From: an uncultured Angelakisella sp.
GTDB lineage: Bacteria > Bacillota > Clostridia > Oscillospirales > Ruminococcaceae
Length of the DNA: 8,974 nt
Direction: 5' to 3'
NCBI GenBank assembly: GCA_904420255.1
Contig: CAJFUT010000145.1
Coordinates: 1-8,974, forward strand
Part shown: positions 1 through 7,526 of the stretch, in pieces
Layout of the letters: each line of letters starts with the position of its first letter
How positions within the stretch are numbered: the stretch's first letter is position 1
Notes under the pieces: model-generated
The model's input: only the letters and a program-made list of their open reading frames with translations
Database searches by the model: none
What the model was told of the DNA's origin: nothing
Translations under genes and position numbers: made by a program

Positions 1-320
1 GAGAGAAAGTGACAAAGAGCGGCCGGGGAGCCCCCCGGACCCCCGTGCGGGGCGACAGCCATCCAGCGGGGGGTGTCGGCCCGGCCCGCCCGCTGTTCGC
101 GGCGGAGTCCGGGCCTCCACTGGCCCCCGGATAGGATTGGCGCTCTCTGCGCCGCTGGGCCCGTGCGGAGGGATCAATTTGCGTAACGGAGTGGAGCAAA
201 TTGCGAACCCGCGGGGGCCACCCCGCGAGTCCCGGCGGTTCTGCGGCACCAAGCTGCGCGGCGCACAAACTTGCGGTTTGCAGGCCGCGGCTCACGTCAT
301 TGCCCGCCGGGGCCACCCGG
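1..320. other. Non-coding, hairpin-rich GC-rich region downstream of yitT
   Basis: No convincing gene is seen here. The frames that stay open lack a family signature and a good ribosome binding site. The stretch is dense in short perfect inverted repeats: stems 23-28/33-38 (loop AGCC), 139-143/149-153 (loop TCTCT), 175-182/196-203, 210-216/221-227 (loop GCCA) and 306-311/316-321. The last two share a GGGGCCACC core. No stem is followed by a clean T-run on either strand, so none is a textbook terminator. The 23-38 stem is followed on the minus strand by a loosely pyrimidine-rich stretch down to base 1 and could end the yitT transcript weakly. No tRNA or rRNA was recognised. A dispersed intergenic repeat is the inference I favour, but one copy cannot show it. 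Confidence 0.5.
175..203. repeat. 8-bp inverted repeat CAATTTGC / GCAAATTG with 13-nt spacer
   Basis: The arms at 175-182 and 196-203 are perfect reverse complements separated by 13 nt (GTAACGGAGTGGA). This AT-containing palindrome stands out from the GC-rich surroundings. It could be a hairpin in RNA or a repeat end. No neighbouring regulator points to an operator. Confidence 0.6.
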
Positions 321-321
321 C
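306..321 (-). other. GC-only stem-loop overlapping the yitT stop codon
   Basis: The minus strand reads GCCGGG, loop TGGC, CCCGGC. The first G is the last base of the yitT TAG stop. It is a perfect 6-bp stem placed exactly where a terminator or 3'-end stabiliser would be. The bases that follow (GGGCAATGACG) contain no U-run, so classical intrinsic termination is not supported. Confidence 0.45.
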
Positions 322-1202
322 TAGGTGATTTTGGCTTCGGTGATGGGGCGGAAGCCCTCGCCGGTGATCTGGTTGGCCTCCATGAGGATGGTGAAGGCGT
401 CTGGGTCCTCCCTTTTGACGATCTCCTCCACCTGGTAATACTGGGCCGCCCGGACGGCGCAGAGGAGGATTTTCCGCTCCTGGCCGGACCAGGCCCCCTC
501 GGCGTGGAGGAGGGTGACCCCACGTTCCAGCTCGTTCATGATCCGGGAGGCGATTTCCCGGCTGTGGTCGCTGATGACCAGGATCACCTTGCCGGTGTCC
601 ATGCCGTAGAGGATGCCGTCCAGGATCTTGCCGGTGGTGTAAATGGTGATCATGCCGTAGAGGCCGGTTTCAATGTTCCGGAACACCGCGGTGGAGATGA
701 GCAGCACCATCACATCCACGGCAAACAGGAGCTTGCCGATGGAAAGGTGGCGGAACCGCAGCTGGATCAGCCGGGAAACGATATCGGTGCCCCCGGTGGT
801 GGAGCCCCGCATAAACACCGGGGCCAGCCCCATGCCGATGCCCACCCCGCCAAACAGGGCCGCCATGATCCGCTCCCCGGTGTAAACCGGGAGGAAGGCC
901 GCCGCCAGGTCGATCATCAGCGACTGGATAAAGACCGATTTCAGGGTCTTGAGGGTGAACCGGCGCCCCAGGAATTTCCAGGCCAGCAGCAGCAGGGGGA
1001 TATTGATGGCCATGTTGAGGGTACCCACCGGCAGGCCTGTCAGATAGTTGACGATAATGGACATACCCGAAACCCCGCCCGGGGCGATCTGGGCCGGGCT
1101 GACAAAGCAGCTCAGCCCCAGGGCAAAGACGAAGCCCCCCGCCGCGTCATAGGCCGCGTCCACGCAGAAGGTTTTCACCGCCTTGGAAATACTCGTTTTC
1201 AA
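321..1202 (-). CDS. yitT: YitT family membrane protein (DUF161-like membrane part plus DUF2179 domain)
   Basis: This is an integral membrane protein of the YitT family, 293 residues from the chosen start. The biochemical function of the family is not established, and members are often annotated as putative transporters. The N-terminal ~200 residues hold about five to six hydrophobic segments with the family's glycine-rich motifs PGGVSGMS (residues 41-48) and GSTTGGTDIV (133-142). A soluble C-terminal DUF2179-like domain (about 205-293) ends with GEGFRPI. The start is taken as TTG at 1202 because AGGAGGGG lies about 6 nt upstream of it. An in-frame TTG at 1223 would place that ribosome binding site inside the coding region. 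It is the last gene of the obgE-mrnC-yitT run, 30 nt after mrnC, and is probably co-transcribed. Its job is not explained by its ribosome-related neighbours. Confidence 0.92.
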   Translation of the reverse strand: MKTSISKAVKTFCVDAAYDAAGGFVFALGLSCFVSPAQIAPGGVSGMSIIVNYLTGLPVGTLNMAINIPLLLLAWKFLGRRFTLKTLKSVFIQSLMIDLAAAFLPVYTGERIMAALFGGVGIGMGLAPVFMRGSTTGGTDIVSRLIQLRFRHLSIGKLLFAVDVMVLLISTAVFRNIETGLYGMITIYTTGKILDGILYGMDTGKVILVISDHSREIASRIMNELERGVTLLHAEGAWSGQERKILLCAVRAAQYYQVEEIVKREDPDAFTILMEANQITGEGFRPITEAKIT

Positions 1203-1232
1203 AAGACCCCTCCTCCCCTCCAACCGCTTATT

Positions 1233-1661
1233 TTATTCCGGGGACGCTTCCCCCAGGGCCACCGGGGGCATCCCGTCCAGAATCATCCCAAAAAGCTCGT
1301 AGACCCGCTCCACCCGGCCGGAAAGGTAAAGATAGCCGAACAGCGCCTCCAGGCCGGTGGCCCGGCGGTAAACCACCGGGTCGGTGTGCTTGGGGGTGTG
1401 GGTGGAATTGGCGTTGCGGCCCCGCTTGAAGACCGCCTCCTCCTCCTCGGTAAGGGCCGGGGCGATGAGCTCATAGGCCGCAGACTGGGCGTTGGCGCAG
1501 ACCAGCCCCACCGCCAGGGCGTGCAGCCGCCCCACATGGGCGTTGCCCAGGGAGGCCAGGTGCTCCCGCACCAGCAGCTCATACACCCCGTCCCCCACAA
1601 AGGCCAGATTCAAAGGGCTCAGCAGACCGGGTTTTTCCACCCGGGGACCCGGCTGGGTCAT
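1233..1661 (-). CDS. mrnC: Mini-ribonuclease 3 (MrnC)
   Basis: Mini-RNase III is a dimeric, RNase III-like endoribonuclease without a double-stranded-RNA-binding domain. In Bacillus it matures the ends of 23S rRNA. The protein has 142 residues, a normal length. The first signature LNLAFVGDGVYELLVREHL (17-35) contains Asp24, the expected metal-binding acid. The second, YRRATGLEALFGYLYL (97-112), contains Glu105, the expected partner acid, and the basic FKRGRNA lies at 78-84. The ATG at 1661 was chosen because GGAAGGAGG sits 7 nt upstream. A longer frame from 1703 would overlap obgE and put this site inside the gene. There are 19 nt between the obgE stop and this start. In many Firmicutes mrnC follows cysS. 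Here it follows obgE, which groups it with 50S biogenesis genes. Confidence 0.93.
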   Translation of the reverse strand: MTQPGPRVEKPGLLSPLNLAFVGDGVYELLVREHLASLGNAHVGRLHALAVGLVCANAQSAAYELIAPALTEEEEAVFKRGRNANSTHTPKHTDPVVYRRATGLEALFGYLYLSGRVERVYELFGMILDGMPPVALGEASPE

Positions 1662-1680
1662 GGCCCATCCTCCTTCCCGC

Positions 1681-3099
<1,419 letters not shown>

Positions 3100-3104
3100 C
3101 TACG

Positions 3105-3132
3105 GGCCGGCGCCTTGCAGCTGGCCTTTTTT
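3105..3132 (+). terminator. Terminator-like hairpin facing the opposite way
   Basis: The plus strand has GGCCGG (3105-3110), a 10-nt loop, CTGGCC (3121-3126) with one G-U pair, and then six T (3127-3132). It would stop transcription running rightwards, antisense to rpmA and rplU. No gene on this strand needs it. Together with the minus-strand hairpin at 3048-3076 it makes the segment a two-way transcription block. Confidence 0.5.
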
Positions 3133-3245
3133 CTGGATTCCTGGCGCTTCGCGGCTTTTCTGCTGGCGCAGAAAAACCAAAGCTTTCTTATGAGCCCCCC
3201 GCTTGAACCCGGGATTTGTCGGTAAAGCTATTCTGAAATGGAACC

Positions 3246-3500
3246 TCAGGCGGGGTAGACAGAGCATTTCTTCCTGTCCTTGCCCATCCGCTCAAATTTC
3301 ACCTTGCCGTCAACCAGGGCAAAGAGGGTATCGTCGCTGCCGATGCCAACGTTGGTGCCGGGATGGATGTGGGTCCCTCTCTGGCGGACCAGGATGTTCC
3401 CGGCCAGCACCATCTGGCCGTCCGCCCGCTTGACGCCGAGGCGTTTGGATTCGGAATCGCGGCCGTTCTTGGTAGAGCCTACGCCTTTTTTATGTGCCAT
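3246..3500 (-). CDS. rpmA: 50S ribosomal protein bL27
   Basis: bL27 is a 50S protein whose N-terminal tail reaches the peptidyl transferase centre. The 84-residue product is complete and highly conserved, with [18 protein letters not shown] at the start and [15 protein letters not shown] around 34-48. It begins directly with MAHKKG. The N-terminal extension ending in an FF-type cleavage site, usual in Firmicutes and removed by the protease Prp, is absent. An in-frame TGA two codons before the ATG rules out a longer form. The gene follows rplU after 11 nt, and its ribosome binding site GAGGTG overlaps the rplU stop, which suggests translational coupling. The prp (ysxB) gene that normally sits between the two is missing. 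Confidence 0.97.
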   Translation of the reverse strand: MAHKKGVGSTKNGRDSESKRLGVKRADGQMVLAGNILVRQRGTHIHPGTNVGIGSDDTLFALVDGKVKFERMGKDRKKCSVYPA

Positions 3501-3511
3501 GGATCAACACC

Positions 3512-3955
3512 TCACTTTTCTTCTGCGGTTTCCTCGGCCTTGGGAGCCTCGGTCTTCTTGGGGGCGGCCTTCTTGGCGGGAGCCTTTTTGGGGGCCTTCT
3601 CAGCCGCCTCAGCCTTGGGAGCCGCTTCCTCCACCGGAACGCCGGCCCGCTGCACCGAAAGGATCTCCACCTGGGTGTAGGGCTGCCGATGGCCCATCTT
3701 CCGCTGGGAATCCTTCTTGGGGCGGTAGGTCCAGACGGTGATCTTCTTGCCCTTGCCGTTCTTCACAACCTTGGCCACCACCTTGGCGTCCTCCAGGTAG
3801 GGGGCGCCGAAAACGGTTTCGCCATTGGCGCTGACGGCCAGGACGTTCTGGAAGGTGACCTCCTCGCCGGCTTCCACACCCAGCTTTTCCACATAGAGGG
3901 TGTCGCCCGCGGCGGCGGTATACTGTTTGCCGCCGGTTTCAAAAATAGCGTACAT
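3512..3955 (-). CDS. rplU: 50S ribosomal protein bL21 with C-terminal Ala/Lys/Glu-rich tail
   Basis: bL21 binds 23S rRNA in the 50S subunit. Residues 1-103 form the standard protein: [12 protein letters not shown] at the start, then GDTLYVEKL, and a [11 protein letters not shown] end. The usual length is about 100-105 residues, but here the product has 147. The extra 106-147 part is low complexity (13 Ala, 10 Lys, 9 Glu, with Pro) and resembles histone-like tails in composition only. The ATG at 3955 was chosen because it begins the conserved core and has AGAGG 8 nt upstream. The frame extends 26 codons further upstream with no similarity, into the leader. The gene has its own consensus promoter and leads the rplU-rpmA operon. 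Confidence 0.96.
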   Translation of the reverse strand: MYAIFETGGKQYTAAAGDTLYVEKLGVEAGEEVTFQNVLAVSANGETVFGAPYLEDAKVVAKVVKNGKGKKITVWTYRPKKDSQRKMGHRQPYTQVEILSVQRAGVPVEEAAPKAEAAEKAPKKAPAKKAAPKKTEAPKAEETAEEK

Positions 3956-4040
3956 GGTATGTCCTCTTTCTTTCAGACTCGCTGCCCCGAGGCGGCGGAC
4001 CCTGGAAAAGGGCGCACTTATGGCCTGGCGCATGCGGCAA
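3956..4040 (-). promoter_or_regulatory. rplU 5' leader, possible bL21 autoregulatory leader
   Basis: About 84 nt lie between the predicted transcription start (near 4039) and the rplU ATG. That is long for a simple untranslated region. The RNA can form a short CCC/GGG hairpin around a UUUUCCA loop. It can also form a stem from GCCGCC and GGCAGC with one mismatch, just before the AAAGAGG ribosome binding site. Structured L21 leaders that allow the protein to control its own synthesis are known upstream of rplU in Firmicutes. Membership in that family is inferred from position and length; the covariance model could not be run. Confidence 0.45.
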
Positions 4041-4045
4041 GTAGT

Positions 4046-4074
4046 ATTTTACCAGACGGCCCGGAGTTTGTCAA
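4046..4074 (-). promoter_or_regulatory. Sigma-A promoter for rplU-rpmA
   Basis: On the minus strand a perfect -35 TTGACA (4069-4074) is followed by exactly 17 nt and a -10 TAAAAT (4046-4051), one mismatch from consensus. It lies in the gap between folD and rplU and points at rplU. This is the strongest promoter match in the window, as expected for ribosomal protein genes. Confidence 0.9.
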
Positions 4075-4089
4075 CCCGGAATCCATTTT

Positions 4090-4108
4090 CCGCCTCACCG
4101 GGAGGCGG
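4090..4108 (-). other. Perfect stem-loop across the folD stop codon
   Basis: The minus strand reads CCGCCTC, loop CCGGT, GAGGCGG, and the TGA stop of folD lies within it. It is followed by AAAATGG rather than a U-run, so it is not a classical terminator on this strand. It may stabilise the 3' end of the folD mRNA or slow polymerase before the rplU promoter. Confidence 0.45.
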
Positions 4109-4934
4109 CGGTGATGGTGTTGCGCATCAGCATGGTGATGGTCATGGGGCCAACGCCGCCGGGGACCGGGGTGATGTACCCCGCCTTGGGCTCCACCGAG
4201 GCGAAGTCCACATCCCCGCAGAGCTTGCCGTTTTCGTCCCGGTCCATCCCCACATCGATGACCATGGCCCCCTCCTTCACCATATCGGCGGTGACGAACT
4301 TGGCCTTGCCGATGGCCACAATGAGGATGTCCGCCCGGCGGGTGACGCTGGCAAGGTCCCGGGTGCGGCTGTGGCAGATGGTGACGGTGGCGTTCTGATG
4401 GAGCATCAGCATGGCCATGGGTTTTCCAACAATGTTGCTGCGGCCCACCACCACGCACTCCTTCCCCTCCATGGGGACGCCGGTGCTTTTGATCAGCTCG
4501 ATGATGCCGGCGGGGGTGCAGGGCAGGAAGCGGTAATCTCCGATCATGATGTGGCCCACGTTCTGGGTGTGGAAGGCGTCCACGTCCTTTTCCGGGCTGA
4601 TGGCCGCAATGACCTTCTGCTCCGAAATCTGCCGGGGCAGGGGCAGCTGCACCAGGATGCCGTGGATGTCCTCCTTGCGGTTGAGGGTATCCACCAGGGC
4701 CAGCAGCTCCTCCTCGGTGGTATCCCCGGAGAGGGCGTATTCCTCGGAATAAATCCCCAGCTCGGCGCAGGCCTTTTTCTTATTGTTGACATAGACCCGG
4801 GAGGCGGGGTCGTCCCCCACGATCACCACAGCCAGGCCGGGGCAGATTCCCCTGGCCTTCAGGGCGTCCACTTCCCCCTTCATCTCCTGGCGGAGCTTTG
4901 CGGAAACCGCCTTCCCATCAATCACAACTGCCAT
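4095..4934 (-). CDS. folD: Bifunctional methylene-THF dehydrogenase / methenyl-THF cyclohydrolase
   Basis: FolD interconverts 5,10-methylene-, 5,10-methenyl- and 10-formyl-tetrahydrofolate in the cytoplasm, supplying one-carbon units for purines and formyl-Met-tRNA. The 279-residue protein is of normal length and all key elements are present. The catalytic motif [12 protein letters not shown] (45-56) has Tyr48 and Lys52. QLPLP is at 96-100 and KDVDAFH at 116-122 with Asp119. The dinucleotide-binding GRSNIVGKP is at 164-172 and PGGVGPMT at 258-265. The ATG at 4934 has AGGAGGG about 8 nt upstream. It starts 15 nt after the lgt stop, so it is the last gene of the ymfF-ymfH-lgt-folD run. Confidence 0.97.
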   Translation of the reverse strand: MAVVIDGKAVSAKLRQEMKGEVDALKARGICPGLAVVIVGDDPASRVYVNNKKKACAELGIYSEEYALSGDTTEEELLALVDTLNRKEDIHGILVQLPLPRQISEQKVIAAISPEKDVDAFHTQNVGHIMIGDYRFLPCTPAGIIELIKSTGVPMEGKECVVVGRSNIVGKPMAMLMLHQNATVTICHSRTRDLASVTRRADILIVAIGKAKFVTADMVKEGAMVIDVGMDRDENGKLCGDVDFASVEPKAGYITPVPGGVGPMTITMLMRNTITAASR

Positions 4935-4949
4935 GAGCTTTCCCTCCTG

Positions 4950-6182
4950 TCACATTCCGCTGGTTTCGTCCTTCTTTTCTTCTTCCGCCGGGGCGTCTTC
5001 CCCGGGCGCCGCAGTTTCCTCATTGGAGGGGGCGTCCTCCTCCCCGGAGCCGCTGCCGTCCGGGGCCGCCGCTTCCTCCTGAGAGGCTTCGGAGGCTTCC
5101 GGCTCCTCCCCGGGAGTGGGGCCGTCCGATTCCGCGGCGGGTTCTTCCCCGGGAGCTTCACCCTCAGCGGGCGTCTCCCCGTCGCCTTCGCCGGAGGAAG
5201 CTTCTTCCGCGGCGGCAGCGCCGTCCCTCTTCCCTTCTTTCTTCCGGCGGGCTTTCTCCTTTTCCTCCGCCAGCTCCCGGTCTACCTGGGCCATCCGCTC
5301 CCGGCTGGCGTCGGTGTCCGCATAAAGGGGCCTGGGGTGCTTCTGCAGCCGGAAGTGGAGGACCGCCATCAGCAGCAGGGAGCCCACACAGAGGGCCAGG
5401 GCCAGCAGCTGGCTGACCCGGTACTGCCCCAGCATCAGGCTGTCGGTGCGCAGCCCTTCGATAAAGAACCGGCCGAAGCCGTACCATGCCATATATCCCA
5501 AGGCCACCTGGCCGTCGTATTTCCGGCGGGGGGTCAGGACAAAGGCCAGGAACAAAAAGCCCAGGATGTTCCAGACGAACTCATAAAAGAAGGTGGGATG
5601 CACCGGGACGGTGGGGTCCACAATGACCCCCTGGGCCGCCAGGGCCTCGGCGTGGTTAAAGAGATAGCGGGAGATGGTGTCGGAGGTCATCCCCCAGGGA
5701 AGGGTGGTATTGCAGCCGAAGGCCTCGTTGTTGAAGAAGTTCCCCCAGCGGCCGATGCCCTGGGCCAGCAGCAGGCCGGTGAGGCCGGCGTCCAGCATGG
5801 GCAGGAAGGGGGCCTTCTTGATCCGGCAGACCAGCCAGCCCACCAGCACCGCCCCGATGACGCCGCCGTAGATGGCCAGCCCCCCCTCCCGGAAGGCAAA
5901 GATTTTCAGCAGGTTGTCCTTGTACATATCCCACTGGAAGATGACAAAATAGGCCCGGGCCCCGATGACCCCGCCTACCACCGCCCAGAGCAGCGCATCC
6001 ATGCCGTCGTAGGGGTGGATTCCGAATTTCCTGGCCCGGAAATGGAAATAGGCAATCCCCAGGAGAAAGCCCAGAGCAAAGACGACGCCGTACCAATAGA
6101 TATCGTAGTCCCCGATGCTGAAGGCCACCCGGCTCACCTCAAAGCTGAGGCCCAGTCCGGGAAAGCTGACAGTTTCCGCCAT
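4950..6182 (-). CDS. lgt: Prolipoprotein diacylglyceryl transferase with long acidic C-terminal tail
   Basis: Lgt is a membrane enzyme that transfers diacylglycerol from phosphatidylglycerol to the lipobox cysteine of prolipoproteins. The catalytic part (about 1-285) is typical: several membrane segments, REGGLAIYGG (98-107), signature GRWGNFFNNEAFG (144-156), HPTFFYE (195-201) and GFGRFFIEGLRTDSL (235-249). The essential arginines of the family are retained. Usual length is about 260-290 residues, but this protein has 410. The extra part begins with a charged helix-like stretch (about 290-320). It continues as a disordered tail rich in Glu, Gly, Ala, Pro and Ser; 30 of the last 90 residues are Asp or Glu and only two are Lys. 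By known Lgt topology the tail should be cytoplasmic. The ATG at 6182 has GGAAAGGAAG upstream. lgt follows the M16 pair after 66 nt. Confidence 0.95.
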   Translation of the reverse strand: MAETVSFPGLGLSFEVSRVAFSIGDYDIYWYGVVFALGFLLGIAYFHFRARKFGIHPYDGMDALLWAVVGGVIGARAYFVIFQWDMYKDNLLKIFAFREGGLAIYGGVIGAVLVGWLVCRIKKAPFLPMLDAGLTGLLLAQGIGRWGNFFNNEAFGCNTTLPWGMTSDTISRYLFNHAEALAAQGVIVDPTVPVHPTFFYEFVWNILGFLFLAFVLTPRRKYDGQVALGYMAWYGFGRFFIEGLRTDSLMLGQYRVSQLLALALCVGSLLLMAVLHFRLQKHPRPLYADTDASRERMAQVDRELAEEKEKARRKKEGKRDGAAAAEEASSGEGDGETPAEGEAPGEEPAAESDGPTPGEEPEASEASQEEAAAPDGSGSGEEDAPSNEETAAPGEDAPAEEEKKDETSGM

Positions 6183-6216
6183 GGTTCAAAACTTCCTTTC
6201 CTGCGTAGAAGATCGT

Positions 6217-6241
6217 GGGGCGGCCCTCCGCCCCGGGGCGG
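6217..6241. other. GC-rich palindromes between ymfH and lgt
   Basis: The 66-nt gap contains two overlapping perfect structures. One is a 7-bp hairpin, GGGGCGG (6217-6223) with loop CCCT and CCGCCCC (6228-6234). The other is a 14-bp palindrome, CCGCCCCGGGGCGG (6228-6241). No U-run follows on the minus strand. It could act as an mRNA processing or stability site that sets lgt expression apart from the M16 genes. Confidence 0.5.
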
Positions 6242-6248
6242 GGCGCCC

Positions 6249-7526
6249 TCAGACGGGATTGATCACCGAAAGGGCGCCGTACTGGGGATCCAGGTCCTCC
6301 CGGAGGCGTTCCTCCAGCTCCTGAATGGTGAGACCCCGGACAATGTCCAGCAGCTCGTACATATTCTCCATGCCGGAGAAGTGGGTCAGCAGCATCAGGC
6401 CGGCCACCGCCTCCACCCGGCTGAACATCCCGATATAGCGGCCGTAGGCGGCCTTTTTGCACCGCTGGAAGGCTTCCGGCTCGATGCCCTCCGCCATCAG
6501 CCGGCGGGCCTCCCCGCAGACCGCCTCAAAGACCTTTTTGGGCTCCCGGCTTTCCCCGCCGTACATACAGCAGAGGTAGTCCCGCCCGCCCAGCACCTCA
6601 TATTCGAAGGTGGCGTTGATAAGGCCCTGGTCGTAGAGGCGGCGGTAAAGGGGGCTGGATTCCCCGCAGAGGATCTCCAGCAGCACCTCGTCCGCCACCT
6701 GGCGCCGGAGGTTCAGAAGGCTGTCCCCCGCCGGGCCCTTGAAGCCCATCTGGAACAGGGGGGTGGAAACCGGCAGGGCCTGCTCCACATAATGGGCCAC
6801 CACCGGGGCGGGCTCGTCGGCCCGGCGCCACTGGACGGTGATGTCCTCCCCCTTCTTCAGGACCTTGTCCGCCAGCTCCAGCACCACCTCGGGCTGGAAG
6901 TTCCCCGCCACCACCAGCACCATGTTCCGCAGGTTGTAGAAGGTGTGATAGCAGCGGTAAAGGAGGTCGGAGGTGATCCGGGCGATGGAATCGGTGGTGC
7001 CGGCGATGTCCAGCTTCACCGGGTTCTCGTAGTACAGGGCCCCCAGGAGGTTAAAGAGGGAGCGCCAGCCCGGGTCGTCGTCGTACATCCGAATTTCCTG
7101 GCCGATGATCCCCTGCTCCTTCTGGACCGTTTCCGGGGTGAAGTAGGGCTTGGTGACAAAATCCAGGAGGATTTCCATGGACTCCCGGAAGTTGTCGGAG
7201 CAGCTGAAAAGATAGGCGGTGCGGTCGAAGGAGGTGTAGGCGTTGGCCGAGGCGCCGGTTTTGGCGTATTTGGCGAAGGCGTCCCCATCCTCGCACTCAA
7301 ACATCTTGTGCTCCAGGAAGTGGGCGATGCCGGCGGGCACCTCCACAAAGTCCGCCTCCTTCTGGGTCTTGAAGGTGGTGTCGATGGAGCCCACCTTGGC
7401 GGCGAACATGGCGTAGGCGGTGGAAAAGCCCTCCATGGGGCACATGAGGATGGTCAGGCCGGTGGGGTGCTCCACCCGCAGCAGCCGCTCCCCCAGGATG
7501 GGGGAGGAAAGGATGGTCTTATTCAT
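6249..7526 (-). CDS. ymfH: M16 family zinc peptidase, YmfH-like (active partner)
   Basis: This is a pitrilysin/insulinase-clan (M16) protein of 425 residues. The inverted zinc motif HFLEH is at 69-73. A third ligand is likely Glu144 (GQEIRMYDDD), which is about the right distance downstream. Further core features are ANAYTSFDRTAY (94-105) and the second M16 domain, about 180-425, with SPLYRRLYDQGL (291-302). In Bacillus subtilis the pair YmfF/YmfH is needed for 5-aminopentanol modification of elongation factor P. The same role here is inference. The ATG at 7526 overlaps the ymfF stop by 8 nt (ATGAATAA), and GGAAGGAGG lies 9 nt upstream, so the two are translationally coupled and probably act as a heterodimer. 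The substrate cannot be read from the sequence. Other small M16 peptidase roles are possible. Confidence 0.85.
   Translation of the reverse strand: MNKTILSSPILGERLLRVEHPTGLTILMCPMEGFSTAYAMFAAKVGSIDTTFKTQKEADFVEVPAGIAHFLEHKMFECEDGDAFAKYAKTGASANAYTSFDRTAYLFSCSDNFRESMEILLDFVTKPYFTPETVQKEQGIIGQEIRMYDDDPGWRSLFNLLGALYYENPVKLDIAGTTDSIARITSDLLYRCYHTFYNLRNMVLVVAGNFQPEVVLELADKVLKKGEDITVQWRRADEPAPVVAHYVEQALPVSTPLFQMGFKGPAGDSLLNLRRQVADEVLLEILCGESSPLYRRLYDQGLINATFEYEVLGGRDYLCCMYGGESREPKKVFEAVCGEARRLMAEGIEPEAFQRCKKAAYGRYIGMFSRVEAVAGLMLLTHFSGMENMYELLDIVRGLTIQELEERLREDLDPQYGALSVINPV

Noticed and set aside
60..140. Possible RNase P RNA because of AGTCCGGGC followed by CTCCAC
   Set aside because: The match is only a short string. 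The conserved GAAA before it, the remaining core and the 3' pairing partner are not seen.
3156..3175. Perfect 8-bp hairpin TTTTCTGC/GCAGAAAA as a terminator
   Set aside because: On both strands the U-stretch comes before the stem and the A-stretch after it, the reverse of an intrinsic terminator.
3956..4033. N-terminal extension of bL21 by 26 codons
   Set aside because: It reaches into the leader just downstream of the promoter -10, and the conserved start [12 protein letters not shown] has its own AGAGG site.
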